From: Gabonibacter massiliensis
GTDB taxonomy: Bacteria; Bacteroidota; Bacteroidia; Bacteroidales; Marinifilaceae
Reading direction: 5' to 3'
Assembly: GCA_001487125.1 (NCBI GenBank)
Contig: LN913013.1
Coordinates: 1,405,110-1,469,109, forward strand
DNA: 64,000 nucleotides
Every line of letters begins with the position of its first letter. The stretch's first letter is position 1. Below, in pieces: positions 53,933 to 63,509 of the stretch. The notes under the pieces were generated by a model that was given only the letters and a program-made list of their open reading frames with translations, was not told where the DNA came from and searched no databases. The position numbers were made by a program, and so were the translations under genes.

Positions 53933-54943
53933 ATGACTAAATTTCTTATCATTAGATTCAGCTCCATCGGAGACATCATTCAATGTATGGATATCGTCCA
54001 TGGCATTAAAAATCATTTCCCTGATTCAGAAATACATTGGATTGCGCGAAAAGACATGGCCTCTTTTCTTCATATGGACAAAAGAATCGATAAGGTTTGG
54101 GAATTCGATAAGAAAAGCGGCTTGAAAGGGCTTTTAAAGATTGCCCGACAGCTCAAAGCCGAACAATTCGACTACCTCTACGATGCACACAGTAATATCC
54201 GGTCAAATTTATTGAAGATGATTTTATTGCCCCCCGGCCGGAAATTACTACGCCGGAAACCCAATTACGTGCTAAGAAAAAAAGAACGCTGGAAACGATT
54301 TTTATTATTTAAGTTAGGGATCAATACATTCGACAAGCCTTTCAAAGGAATTATCTCTTACCGGAAGCCCTTGGCCCGATGGGGAATTACCCGTTTCGAC
54401 TCAAACTATTCCGACTGGTATTTTCCGGCCGATTTCGAAAAACGCTTCTCTCCCTTGATCAACAAGCAAACCGTCACCCTCGTTCCATCGGCCAACTGGG
54501 AGATGAAACGCTGGCCCATCGGCTACTGGCAACAAATCATACAACTTCTTCCGGAACACAACTTCCTTATTCTCGCCGGACCGACAGATTCTTTCTGCGA
54601 AACCATTCGGGCAATCGCACCGGAACGAGTTAACAACATGGCAGGAAAAACCTCCTTGTTGGAATCTTGTTACTTAGTTAAGCAATCCAATCTGGTTATC
54701 AGCGGAGATACCGGATTCTTGCACGCCGCAGATCTTTTTCATACACCGGGTATCGCCCTGATGGGACCCACGGCTTTCGGATTCCCGACGGGAAAAGAGA
54801 TCAACGTAATGGAAGTTCCCCTTCCCTGCCGCCCTTGCACAAAAGACGGACACGGCAGATGCAAACAATCGGTTTGGCAAAAATGCATGGTCGACATTAC
54901 TCCCGACAGGGTAGTAAAACAAGTAGAACGAATGTTTAAATAA
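53933..54943 (+). CDS. Glycosyltransferase family 9 (heptosyltransferase-like)
   Basis: The 336-residue GT-B enzyme matches ADP-heptose:LPS heptosyltransferases. It has LIIRFSSIGDIIQCMDIVHGIK, the NWEMKRWPIGYW nucleotide-side segment and ISGDTGFLHAADLFHTPGIALMGP. Such enzymes extend the LPS core at the inner membrane. A single gene, convergent with the histidine kinase gene. Confidence 0.93.
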   Translation: MTKFLIIRFSSIGDIIQCMDIVHGIKNHFPDSEIHWIARKDMASFLHMDKRIDKVWEFDKKSGLKGLLKIARQLKAEQFDYLYDAHSNIRSNLLKMILLPPGRKLLRRKPNYVLRKKERWKRFLLFKLGINTFDKPFKGIISYRKPLARWGITRFDSNYSDWYFPADFEKRFSPLINKQTVTLVPSANWEMKRWPIGYWQQIIQLLPEHNFLILAGPTDSFCETIRAIAPERVNNMAGKTSLLESCYLVKQSNLVISGDTGFLHAADLFHTPGIALMGPTAFGFPTGKEINVMEVPLPCRPCTKDGHGRCKQSVWQKCMVDITPDRVVKQVERMFK

Positions 54944-54946
54944 AAT

Positions 54947-57900
54947 TTATATCTTCTCACTTTTCAGGCTGACCCGGAACACGGTTCCCACCCCCTCTTC
55001 ACTCTCGAAAGTAATGGTTCCTCCCATGCTCTCTATGATCTTATAAGACATGGCTAATCCCAACCCCATACCTCCGGATTTCGTGGTAAAATTCGGTTCT
55101 GATATGTGATTCCGTATACCTTCAGGTATTCCCGCGCCATTATCCCTCACCGCCAACACGCCCCCCTGCTCTTCATGAGTCAAAGTAACCGTAATCAATC
55201 CCTCCCGGCCTTCCGGAATACTTTGTGTCGCATTTTTTAACAGATTTACAATCACCCGGTTAACCTGATCCTTATCTCCATATACTAAAATATCAGGCTC
55301 TATATCGCAAATCATCCGATCCACATTATTTTCGAACAAAGTGGTACATCCTTGAACCAGTTCGCTTAAATTAAACCACTCGCTGTTAGCTACCGGCATT
55401 TTAGCGAAATCAGAAAAAGCAGAAGCGATGGATGCCATATGATCGATCTGTTCCACTAAAATAGAAGATATATCTTTAAAACGTTGCCTTACCTCTTCCA
55501 CATTACCTCCCTGCAAAGTTCGCTGTAAAAACTGAATATTCAATTTCATCGGAGTCAACGGATTTTTAATCTCATGAGCTATCTGGCGAGCCATCTCACG
55601 CCAAGCCGTCTCCCGTTCCGATTTGGCCAGTTTTTTTACACTATCTTCCAGTTTATCCACCATCCCGTTATATTCCCTCACCAACATTCCGACTTCATCC
55701 CGCTGGTTATAAACAATCTTCTCATTCTTCCCTCCTACCCGCATCAGACGCAACTTTTCATTTACCATTTGTAAAGGTTTGGTTACCCGCTCTGCAACAA
55801 TTCCCGAAAAAATGAACGCCAATACCATCACGATCATGGCAATATTTATGGCAATGATCACGAATAACATGATATCCACGTTCAACTCGTCACTCTTGGT
55901 GAAATAAGGAATGTTCAACACGTAAGCTTCACCATTCTCCAACATCATCGGAACATAGGCCGCCATATAATCCAGCTCTCCAATCTTCTCCTCTTGCACG
56001 AAACTCGTCGCCTTTTCTTTCACTAATTTCCGGTAAGCGATAGGGTTCAGCAAGGTTCCCCTGAATCCCTTTTCAAAGATAACGGGTTGAGAAGTTGCCA
56101 CCAACGTCCCCGTCTGATCGTATATATTAATATCCACCCACAACATACTGGCAATCTTGTATAAAATATCTTGAATCTGAGGACACACCTGTACATCGAT
56201 ACAATCATATTTTTCCAATTCTTTACTGATGTATTTGGATATCTGAACTACCTTCATACTCTGTTTTCTTTCCACACTATCGGTATTCACAACGATACTC
56301 ATCACCGTCATAATAATGAAGAGGGCGCTTATCAATGAAATGATATTGTTCTTAATCCGTCTCTTCAAGGTCTCCCGCCTGAAATTTATCCATTCTTGTT
56401 CCTCGAAACGGAAAAACAAACCATACGAAGAGAACAATACGCACACGAAAATAGCGTAAAGCACATTCAGGTAGTAAAGGGCAAAAACATCGTCTCCTAA
56501 ACTGATCACGAAAACCCCGCTTTTACCGACCGGAATAATCATATGCGAATAGTGGTCTTTTGTCAGAATCTCCACGTGTTCGAAATCAGTCTCCCCGAAT
56601 TGTTCCAGCCGTTTATAATAATTGAACTCTCCATGGGAAGTCAACAAAATCCCATCTTTATATTTTGCATACGAATAAGGATAAACAACTTTCCTATCCT
56701 CCGACGCCTCTTTTGACAGTACCTGTGAATACCCGATGGCCTCCCCCTCATCTTTTGAATCGAATCGCAGGTACAATTTATCCGGCCCCGCAGGGGTATT
56801 AAAATCAAAAAGTCCTACATAAGAGATCACTCCATCGAAGTCATCGATATTATAAAAGGAGGTATTCTGTATTCGTACTCCCGTACTATCGATCAATGTA
56901 CGGAAATAGGAGCTACAGTCTTCTAACGTAAAACCGGGTTCCACCAACAAACTATCCTTGTCGGTACATAAAAATACCCTGCAATCGAAATAGAAACCGG
57001 AAAGATCGGTCAACTCATTCAAGATTTTACGGGTAATCCCCTCTTCGTCCCGAAGACCGACCAAGGAATCCAACTCTCTCGAATTTTTGATCACCTGATC
57101 TATCTCCATCAATTTTTTTTCGAACTGCGAATCCCGTTCTCCAATAATTTCCGTCGCACACCTTGCCCTGATCGTTATCTCCCGGTGCACCTCACTACTT
57201 TTAGATAAAAAGATAACGTATACAGAAACAACGACTAACGCTATCATAAAAATACTCTTTTGAGCGTCAGGTTTTACAAGGTACACGTTTAAAATAAACA
57301 GTATGTATAAAGATAACGTGAACAGACACTCTAAAGGAGTAAGAGAAAAATCAAAAAAATAACACAAAGCCGCACAGAACGCCAATACGCAAACCACTCC
57401 GATAGTAACCTCTCTCAAAGAAAAAATATTGTAAAAATAACGCACTGACCCGTTGATCAATACAAATAATCCCATTCCTCCAAGAATCAGGGTGATGAAA
57501 GCCACCACCGAAGAAAAATCGATATTTAAAAAACGAGCGATATTCAAACTGACCTGCGTATTCTCGATCAAAGAGTTAATAGAGAAATGCAAAAAATTCG
57601 TATACAAAAAAGCAGAGAAAACAAATCCCAACAAAAAAAGATACCTGTATCGTATTAACCGGGGCTCCTGATACTTTATCCGCAATTTATTGAGCGTTAT
57701 ATACAGAAAATGGGTCAGACAAAACATCGTTAAAAACAGGTCCCCTACCGGCAAAACCAGATTCCACTCGGAATTATCTGCCTGAAAAATGGCAAAATGG
57801 TACAAGGTGTAAGGAATCTGATACTGCACCATCAATACCCGAAGTACAACCAGACACACGAAGAAACTGAAAACCGCAATCAATTGAACACGAAAAAACC

Positions 57901-58561
57901 GGACTCGATCCAACACCACTTCGTAAGCATAAAACAATAAATACAAAAAAACAAGGTAGAGAATCAATACAAAATAATTGGGCAGGAAATTTTCATAAGC
58001 GACGTGACGTTCTACTTGAAACAATCTCTCCCCCTCCCGATTATACACGGTAGGTTCGTTCTGTACCTGAGGGATATGAAGGATCACGCTTTCAGCATCT
58101 TCCACGTTGACGCCAAAAACGGAATTAAAATTATTCTTGATATAATTGTTTGTATAGGGATAATCATCTTTTAAAAAAATCAAAGCGAAAAAATCGATAT
58201 CCCCCACCGAGTGCCGTCTTATATCATAATAAATATTATTGATCTTAACCAGGTTGCCGGCTTCTTTCAACTTGTTATACAGATCTGTTTCTCCGACCTG
58301 CTCGCTACTCCAATACCTTAATTCTCCACGTTCAAAGGCGACTAAAATAACATTCTCATCCTTCCATTCTATATTACTGATGTCCTTTGAGATAACAATT
58401 TTTCTCAACTGTTCGTCGACATGACGTTCTTCCCGATGCAACCGCTTTTCAAAAATAGCCAACTGTTCCTCTTCGGTTTGTGTCCTGATGATATATTCCC
58501 AAGACAAAGCCGCAAAAAGGCATACAAACATCAATAATATAACGATCCAAAATTTCTTCAT
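54947..58561 (-). CDS. Large membrane sensor histidine kinase
   Basis: The 1204-residue kinase has many membrane helices (about 5-30 and 200-450), a second sensor region, another helix near 910-940, a HAMP domain and a HisKA/HATPase pair. The phosphoacceptor His is in MARQIAHEIKNPLTPMKL (about 993). The ATP-binding motifs are VNLLKNATQSI (N box), GVLAVRDNGAGIPE (G1) and SGGMGLGLAMSYK (G2). It resembles the NtrY branch. No response regulator lies next to it. The start at 58561 has AAGGAG 7 nt upstream; an ATG at 58585 is possible. Confidence 0.9.
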   Translation of the reverse strand: MKKFWIVILLMFVCLFAALSWEYIIRTQTEEEQLAIFEKRLHREERHVDEQLRKIVISKDISNIEWKDENVILVAFERGELRYWSSEQVGETDLYNKLKEAGNLVKINNIYYDIRRHSVGDIDFFALIFLKDDYPYTNNYIKNNFNSVFGVNVEDAESVILHIPQVQNEPTVYNREGERLFQVERHVAYENFLPNYFVLILYLVFLYLLFYAYEVVLDRVRFFRVQLIAVFSFFVCLVVLRVLMVQYQIPYTLYHFAIFQADNSEWNLVLPVGDLFLTMFCLTHFLYITLNKLRIKYQEPRLIRYRYLFLLGFVFSAFLYTNFLHFSINSLIENTQVSLNIARFLNIDFSSVVAFITLILGGMGLFVLINGSVRYFYNIFSLREVTIGVVCVLAFCAALCYFFDFSLTPLECLFTLSLYILFILNVYLVKPDAQKSIFMIALVVVSVYVIFLSKSSEVHREITIRARCATEIIGERDSQFEKKLMEIDQVIKNSRELDSLVGLRDEEGITRKILNELTDLSGFYFDCRVFLCTDKDSLLVEPGFTLEDCSSYFRTLIDSTGVRIQNTSFYNIDDFDGVISYVGLFDFNTPAGPDKLYLRFDSKDEGEAIGYSQVLSKEASEDRKVVYPYSYAKYKDGILLTSHGEFNYYKRLEQFGETDFEHVEILTKDHYSHMIIPVGKSGVFVISLGDDVFALYYLNVLYAIFVCVLFSSYGLFFRFEEQEWINFRRETLKRRIKNNIISLISALFIIMTVMSIVVNTDSVERKQSMKVVQISKYISKELEKYDCIDVQVCPQIQDILYKIASMLWVDINIYDQTGTLVATSQPVIFEKGFRGTLLNPIAYRKLVKEKATSFVQEEKIGELDYMAAYVPMMLENGEAYVLNIPYFTKSDELNVDIMLFVIIAINIAMIVMVLAFIFSGIVAERVTKPLQMVNEKLRLMRVGGKNEKIVYNQRDEVGMLVREYNGMVDKLEDSVKKLAKSERETAWREMARQIAHEIKNPLTPMKLNIQFLQRTLQGGNVEEVRQRFKDISSILVEQIDHMASIASAFSDFAKMPVANSEWFNLSELVQGCTTLFENNVDRMICDIEPDILVYGDKDQVNRVIVNLLKNATQSIPEGREGLITVTLTHEEQGGVLAVRDNGAGIPEGIRNHISEPNFTTKSGGMGLGLAMSYKIIESMGGTITFESEEGVGTVFRVSLKSEKI

Positions 58562-58596
58562 TTCATTCTCCTTTAACCATGCCATTCGGTATTTTA

Positions 58597-59070
58597 TTAT
58601 TCATGATGATAAGGTTCACCCCTTTGTATCGTCATAGCCCGATATAACTGCTCCACAAAGATCATTCTCACCATCTGATGAGAATAGGTCATTCTGGATA
58701 GCGAAATTTTCGCGTAAGCCTCCTTGTATACCTGTTCCGAAAATCCATAAGGCCCCCCGATAACAAAAACCAAACGCTTTGTACCAACCAGCATCTTTTG
58801 TGCCAAAAATTCGGAAAACCCTTTTGAAGTGTACTCATGCCCTTTTTCGTCCAATAAAACAACGATATCCGAGGTCTCCAACTGCCCCAAGATGAGCTCA
58901 CCCTCCTTCTCCTTCTGTTGATTCTCCGTTAAATTCCTCGCATTTTTTATATCCGGAATCACCTTCATCTCGTAAGGAATATAAAACTTCAAACGCCTCT
59001 CGTACTCCTCAATCCCCGCTTTCAAATAAGCCGCATCCGTTTTACCGATAACTAATAGACATACTTTCAT
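58597..59070 (-). CDS. rlmH: 23S rRNA (pseudouridine-1915-N3)-methyltransferase
   Basis: The 157-residue SPOUT methyltransferase acts on 23S rRNA. The trefoil-knot segments VFVIGGPYGFSEQVYK and ISLSRMTYSHQMVRMIFVEQLYRA, and the end GEPYHHE, are all as expected. It is 11-35 nt upstream of the histidine kinase gene, and the two are probably co-transcribed. Confidence 0.97.
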   Translation of the reverse strand: MKVCLLVIGKTDAAYLKAGIEEYERRLKFYIPYEMKVIPDIKNARNLTENQQKEKEGELILGQLETSDIVVLLDEKGHEYTSKGFSEFLAQKMLVGTKRLVFVIGGPYGFSEQVYKEAYAKISLSRMTYSHQMVRMIFVEQLYRAMTIQRGEPYHHE

Positions 59071-59289
59071 AAATCATGTATTATTAAACACCTCTCCGGC
59101 TCGATTTATAACTTTCACCCACCCGATTCACCCTCCATTTTGACTCCATATCAATGTATTTCTATCCTGTCTCCCACGTACACCCGAGCGAAAGTAATAT
59201 TTTTTTCGGTTTCCCCTTGCAAAAACCCAAAAATTATCCCTATATTTGCAGCCGTTAACAAGAAGCCAGAGTTAACACACGCAAGTGTA

Positions 59290-59363
59290 GGTCCTATAGC
59301 TCAGCTGGTTAGAGCACCTGACTCATAATCAGGGGGTCCTTGGTTCAAGCCCAAGTGGGACCA
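59290..59363 (+). tRNA. tRNA with anticodon CAT, probably Ile2
   Basis: A full cloverleaf: acceptor GGTCCTA/TGGGACC, D arm GCTC...GAGC, anticodon arm CCTGA-CTCATAA-TCAGG, T arm CTTGG-TTCAAGC-CCAAG and discriminator A. The CAU anticodon allows Met or Ile2. The C4-G69 and C5-G68 pairs match the TilS (lysidine synthetase) determinants and not elongator Met. CCA is not encoded. Confidence 0.93.
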
Positions 59364-59373
59364 CAATATATTG

Positions 59374-59412
59374 AATGCCAATTAATTGAAAACAATTAAT
59401 TGGCATTTTTTA
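59374..59412 (+). terminator. Intrinsic terminator of the tRNA
   Basis: Stem AATGCCAATTAATTG/CAATTAATTGGCATT (15 bp, perfect), AAAA loop, then a T-run. Confidence 0.9.
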
Positions 59413-59430
59413 TTCTCCCTATATTTTTAG

Positions 59431-59592
59431 ATTTTGCACAACGGGTATGCAACGACATTTTATTTTTATGACACGAACAATGGAAATTTCCACGGAAATA
59501 TTACCGTACGGGACTATAATACAATTAAAAATCAACAATTCACATCGCAGGATAACGTATTTCTTTATCAAGAACTATTAGTAACTACTTAA
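59431..59592 (+). pseudogene. C-terminal fragment of an unidentified protein
   Basis: A 53-codon open stretch follows a stop and has no ATG at its start. It reads LHNGYATTFYFYDTNNGNFHG, then ITVRDYNTIKNQQFTSQDNVF, ending LYQELLVTT. The codon use is protein-like, so it is probably a truncated gene end rather than a whole gene. Confidence 0.4.
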
Positions 59593-59603
59593 TATAAAAA
59601 CAA

Positions 59604-60050
59604 CTACCTTTGATGTTGCCAACAATATCGACTTCCAGTTTGAGCATTTCTCTTACATTGAGTTCCTTTCTTGGTCGTGGCTTGACACCTACCACGATAT
59701 ACGGATTCAGATGTAGTATTTACTTTTTTGGATTGGCTCTTTGGCGTAGACGGAGAAGTTGTTTTTGTCACCGAACGAATGGGAAGTTGTTTTATTATAC
59801 CGGTTCTATTCAATACACTATCCAATTTAGTATAAAAACAAACCATATCATTTTTTAGACTCTCAATCTCTATTTTCAAAAGATGATTCTCATTTTTAAT
59901 TTGATCATACTCACCACGCAATTTTAAATTTTCTTGTTCCAAAGAAGCAAATTTCGATTGTAAATCCAATATTTTACTACTAATTTCCTTATTTGCTCCA
60001 CAAGAAGTAAAAACAAACACAAATAGACCTGCATATAAAAACAATCTCAT
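59604..60050 (-). CDS. Lipoprotein with coiled coil and DUF5763 Cys/His motif
   Basis: The 148-residue protein has a lipoprotein signal (VFVFTSCGAN), a long coiled coil (about 25-75; SSKILDLQSKFASLEQENLKL) and a C-terminal RCQATTKKGTQCKRNAQTGS with YCWQHQ. That CxxxxxxGxQCxR...YCxxH pattern is the DUF5763 signature, possibly a metal site. The motif is often found in phage- or plasmid-linked proteins. It is the only intact gene in the decayed region after the tRNA. Confidence 0.8.
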   Translation of the reverse strand: MRLFLYAGLFVFVFTSCGANKEISSKILDLQSKFASLEQENLKLRGEYDQIKNENHLLKIEIESLKNDMVCFYTKLDSVLNRTGIIKQLPIRSVTKTTSPSTPKSQSKKVNTTSESVYRGRCQATTKKGTQCKRNAQTGSRYCWQHQR

Positions 60051-60240
60051 CACATTTAATTATTAAGTTATTACTTTTAAAAATTCAATTGACAAAATTA
60101 CAAATATTAGTTTAATTTTCAATAAAGAATATGATTATTGTTTTAAATAGTTTCAATTCTTTCATTTCAATACTTTTGTATAGATTTTTTTCTTTTTATT
60201 CAACAAACTACCGTATTATAATTTAGACATTAACATCCTT

Positions 60241-60588
60241 TTAAAGATTAAAAAACCACTTCCAAACCGGAATAATCTCAATTGTTGCATGGCCTATTTC
60301 CAGTACTTGTTCGAAATCACGGGTTATTACCATTAATTTTTTACATCCCAATACATTCGATAGCTTCAATAAAGCACTTATTTTCCGGTCAAAAGTACCG
60401 TCACGATTATCAAGATACGAGAAGATCAAATTATCAGACAACGGCTCATTTCCCCACCTTTTAATCATAGTCTCCATTTCGGAAACGATCGGCATACCAA
60501 TTTCCTTTATTGTCTTATTCGTTAGCTCCGTTTTTTGACGCACAAAACAAATCCCTTCATCATCGATATGCTTATATTTTGTTATGCT
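60241..60588 (-). pseudogene. Relic: tyrosine integrase fragment joined to an ATPase tail
   Basis: The frame begins after a stop and reads KYKHIDDEGICFVRQKTELTN, then IKEIGMPIVSEMETMIKRWGNE, like the catalytic-domain middle of a Bacteroidetes tyrosine recombinase. It then changes to ISALLKLSNVLGCKKLMVITRD and EIIPVWKWFF, like the C-terminus of an AAA ATPase (DUF4143 type). No active-site Tyr or full ATPase is present. It is a deletion-fusion relic. Confidence 0.6.
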
Positions 60589-60859
60589 CTAAGTGAATTT
60601 AAAATTAAATAAAGCATACGACATTTTTAGATTTAAGAAAGTTTAGTATATTTTGTTTTTCCACGAAAAAAATACAATATTGCAATAATATTTATCCTTA
60701 TGATAATAACTTTAGAATGTATATAATTACCAAGAAAATAACTTATAATTACCAAAAAAGAGATCTATTATTTAAGATCATTCTGCTTATTTATGGTTTT
60801 GTTTTTATCACAAGCACAAAGTAGCTTGTATCATTTTGAATTTTTCTCATGGGACTTTA

Positions 60860-60976
60860 TCACTCCTCTACACGAATGCAAACCCTCGTTTCGTAAATCG
60901 ATCCGTCTGATTTTCGTGTAATAAAAGTGTATACTCTCCCCGAAGTCTGAAGCAATTTTCCATCACGATACCCCAT
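60860..60976 (-). pseudogene. C-terminal gene fragment
   Basis: About 38 codons reading IMGYRDGKLLQTSGRVYTF, then ITRKSDGSIYETRVCIRVEE before a stop. It starts just after a stop, so it is the tail of a lost gene. Identity unknown. Confidence 0.4.
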
Positions 60977-61155
60977 AATCACGCACGAATCTTATGCAAA
61001 ACCTATTCGCCGGAAAACCCATAACTCACTCGTTCTTAGCGCCAAGATATCTCTATCTGACAGCATCCGCCCAAATAAGCAGACCGGGTATTTTTTATTA
61101 AAATCACGTTCAATCAAAAGCTTTAAATTGCCGGAAAAATACTCCGGCAAATCGT

Positions 61156-61544
61156 TCAAAACATCTTATACGCCTCCACGAGACTCCACGTGTCTTTTAA
61201 CTCTTCTTCCGGCACGTCGAGGTAAAAAATGTTTTTATCGACACCTCCCTCGTACTCCATTTCAACCCGGAGCGTGTCGATTTTTTTCCCGGAAAAATGA
61301 CACAGGGGAGAAAAATCAAAACCAAAAATTGCGACAAAGTGAATAAAAAAGCGATCAAGTAAGGAAAGAGGGAAGCCATGTAGAGCTCTCCCGACTGCCT
61401 CGCAGAGTTAAGCGTGCTCAAATTAAAACCCATGTAAAAAAGAATGCATGCCGAGACTGTCAAAAAAAAGAACCGCCCCAAGCCGGACCGAAGCAATAAT
61501 TTTGCTTGTATTCGAGTTATCAACATGTAACCACAACTTTTCAT
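61156..61544 (-). pseudogene. Frameshifted membrane-protein gene (ABC-2-permease-like start)
   Basis: From ATG 61544 (or 61526) two hydrophobic helices appear (FFFLTVSACILFYMGFNLS, PYLIAFLFTLSQFLVLIFL), similar in layout to the start of the permease fusion at 40958. Around 61310 the reading frame changes. The protein-like continuation in the other frame (GKKIDTLRVEMEYEGGVDK, NIFYLDVPEEELKDTWSL) ends at TGA 61156. The gene has a frameshift and very probably an internal deletion. Confidence 0.6.
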
Positions 61545-61700
61545 GCTAATCGAGGACTTTAGTTTAATCAAAAAACAGGGTGTAAGTTATAAAAAATTAT
61601 CTATATACTCACATTTACATATACTAATTCGTAAAATTTATAAAATTAATATGATATATATCGTGATACTTTTCCTGAATTATCACGTATTCTATCCACA

Positions 61701-61742
61701 AAAAAACATACGAACCTTGTTAATGAAGGTCCGTATGTTTTT
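61701..61742. terminator. Intrinsic terminator after ferritin gene
   Basis: Long stem AAAACATACG(A)ACCTT/AAGGT(C)CGTATGTTTT, 30 nt downstream of the ferritin stop. It also has T-runs on both sides. Confidence 0.85.
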
Positions 61743-61771
61743 CTACTCTCTTTAAGCCAGCCGACGAATAC

Positions 61772-62254
61772 TTATTTACGTTCTCCCAATTTTGCGTCCA
61801 TAAAGAATAATCCTGCCTCTCCGGCTTTCTTTATCTTATCGACAATGGATTGAGCCGTTGCCTCTTCTTCCACCTGTTCACGAACAAATCCCCACAAGAA
61901 ATCCTGGGTTGCATTGTCTTTCTCGGCGGAAGCGACCCGGACCAAATTATCAATCAACTCGGAAACGTGACATTCATGCTTATAGACGTGTTCAAACACC
62001 TCCAGCGGGCTGCCCCAACCTTGAGGTACCACGTCGATTTTGTCTACTTTCGGAACTCCTCCGCGCTTGATCATATAATCTGCCATCATGCAAGCATGTT
62101 CGGTCTCCTCTCCCGATTGCTTTTTCATCCAATGTGCAAAACCGTCAAAACCCTCTTTCTGCAAATAGAAAGACATGGAAAGATACAAATTAGCAGACCA
62201 CATCTCTGCCGTAATTTGTTCTTTTATTGCCTGTTGCAATTTTTCTGTCATCAT
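61772..62254 (-). CDS. Ferritin
   Basis: The 160-residue four-helix protein stores iron. Ferroxidase ligands are visible in KEQITAEMWSANLYLSMS, SGEETEHACMMADYMIKRG and REQVEEEATAQSIVDKI. The C-terminus LGERK is shorter than in E. coli FtnA. An ATG one codon later could be used. A single gene with its own terminator. Confidence 0.96.
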   Translation of the reverse strand: MMTEKLQQAIKEQITAEMWSANLYLSMSFYLQKEGFDGFAHWMKKQSGEETEHACMMADYMIKRGGVPKVDKIDVVPQGWGSPLEVFEHVYKHECHVSELIDNLVRVASAEKDNATQDFLWGFVREQVEEEATAQSIVDKIKKAGEAGLFFMDAKLGERK

Positions 62255-62619
62255 AACTTTTACTTTTAATTATCAGTATCTATTTCAATCACATTGTCTA
62301 TTTTACATACACTCTTACATAAAAAAAGCCAAAAATAAACCATTAATACATTACATCAGAATTATTAATTTATTTTATACAATTCCATTATTAAAATAAC
62401 ACAATCGACAAATAAAGATAAATGACAACATACAGACAATCACATATATAAAAAAAATCACACAACCTATTTTTTACAATCTTTCAGCAAAATCTATTTA
62501 CTGGAACTCTTCCGTTACACCTGTCATTTTGACATTCTGTATACAAGGAAAACCTTTTTATTTCAGTTTTCGTTAAATGATCACAAGAGATTAGTAACAA
62601 ACATTTAAACTCCGACAAG
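62255..62619. other. AT-rich divergent intergenic region
   Basis: 365 bp between ferritin (leftward) and the DUF4251 gene (rightward). It is very AT-rich and I see no gene or palindrome. Promoters for both genes must lie here, but I could not assign a consensus box with confidence. Confidence 0.5.
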
Positions 62620-63192
62620 ATGAATAAAATACTTACCTGGTTTATGATGGCTATCTTATTAGCAAGCGTAACCCCACTGACGGCACAGGAGAGAACAACG
62701 GCCAAAGAAAAAAGAAAAATGACGCGGGAAGAACGTAAGCTCGCCCGGCAAAAAGAAGATGAAAAATTATTCCAAACAGCTATCGATGCACTGAAGAAAC
62801 AGGATTTCGTTCTCGAGGCTCAAACATTAACCTTTAAAAAAGGACGAACAATAAGCGTAACCCCTTCCACTAACTTCATCTCTATGTCGGGAGACCGAGC
62901 TACCGTACAGGTTAGTTTCGTTACCGGACGTCCGCTTCAAAACGGCTTGGGAGGAGTAACCGTGGAAGGAAAAGTTTCCGATATAAAAATGAGCACGGAT
63001 AAAAAAGGAAGGGTTTCATACAGTTTTTACGTGCAGGGATTAGGCATATCGGCTTACGTGAATATCTCCCTCGTCGGCAACAACAAAGCTTCTGCCACCA
63101 TACTGCCCTCCTTCCATTCCAACACCCTCATCTTAAACGGCAATCTCGTACCATCGGAAAAATCCAATACTTTTGAAGGAAGAAAATTATAA
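62620..63192 (+). CDS. DUF4251 domain-containing exported protein
   Basis: The 190-residue protein has a signal peptide (MMAILLASVTPLTAQ) and a charged linker (KEKRKMTREERKLARQ). The DUF4251 beta domain follows (about 60-185), with FVLEAQTLTFKKGRTISVTPSTNFISM and GGVTVEGKVSDIKMSTDKKG. The fold is lipocalin-like in known relatives. Function unknown. A terminator follows at 63219. Confidence 0.88.
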   Translation: MNKILTWFMMAILLASVTPLTAQERTTAKEKRKMTREERKLARQKEDEKLFQTAIDALKKQDFVLEAQTLTFKKGRTISVTPSTNFISMSGDRATVQVSFVTGRPLQNGLGGVTVEGKVSDIKMSTDKKGRVSYSFYVQGLGISAYVNISLVGNNKASATILPSFHSNTLILNGNLVPSEKSNTFEGRKL

Positions 63193-63218
63193 GGCTATAT
63201 ATCATTCAAAATGACCTG

Positions 63219-63257
63219 ATCCCGGAAATCGAATTTGTAATTTCCGGGATTGTTTTT
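63219..63257 (+). terminator. Intrinsic terminator after the DUF4251 gene
   Basis: Stem ATCCCGGAAA/TTTCCGGGAT, then TGTTTTT. Located 26 nt after the stop. Confidence 0.85.
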
Positions 63258-63509
63258 AACCGTTAAAATCCCGTCCAAATCTTAGATTATTTAAAAATAC
63301 GAAACGACAATTCTCACGAAATAAACGTTGAAATTCGGAAGAAAAGGTACAAACCCGATTTCGATCCGACGAAATTGTACGGCATAGAAACAACCTTCTT
63401 TTAAACATCAAAAATCGAATTAAATTTTACATATTATTTGTAATATAATATATAAATTATAACTTTGTAAAATTGAGGATATAAGGGGTATTGTGTAAAA
63501 ATATGTCCT
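63258..63509 (+). promoter_or_regulatory. Intergenic with promoter at 63437-63467
   Basis: TTTG (63437-63440), a 19-nt spacer and TAACTTTG (63460-63467) form a consensus promoter, about 43 nt before ATG 63510. No gene is seen in the rest. Confidence 0.7.

Noticed and set aside
59374-59412. Possible att site in the inverted repeat after the tRNA
   Set aside because: A perfect 15-bp stem with T-run is a better terminator than a recombination site, and no copy of the tRNA end was seen downstream.
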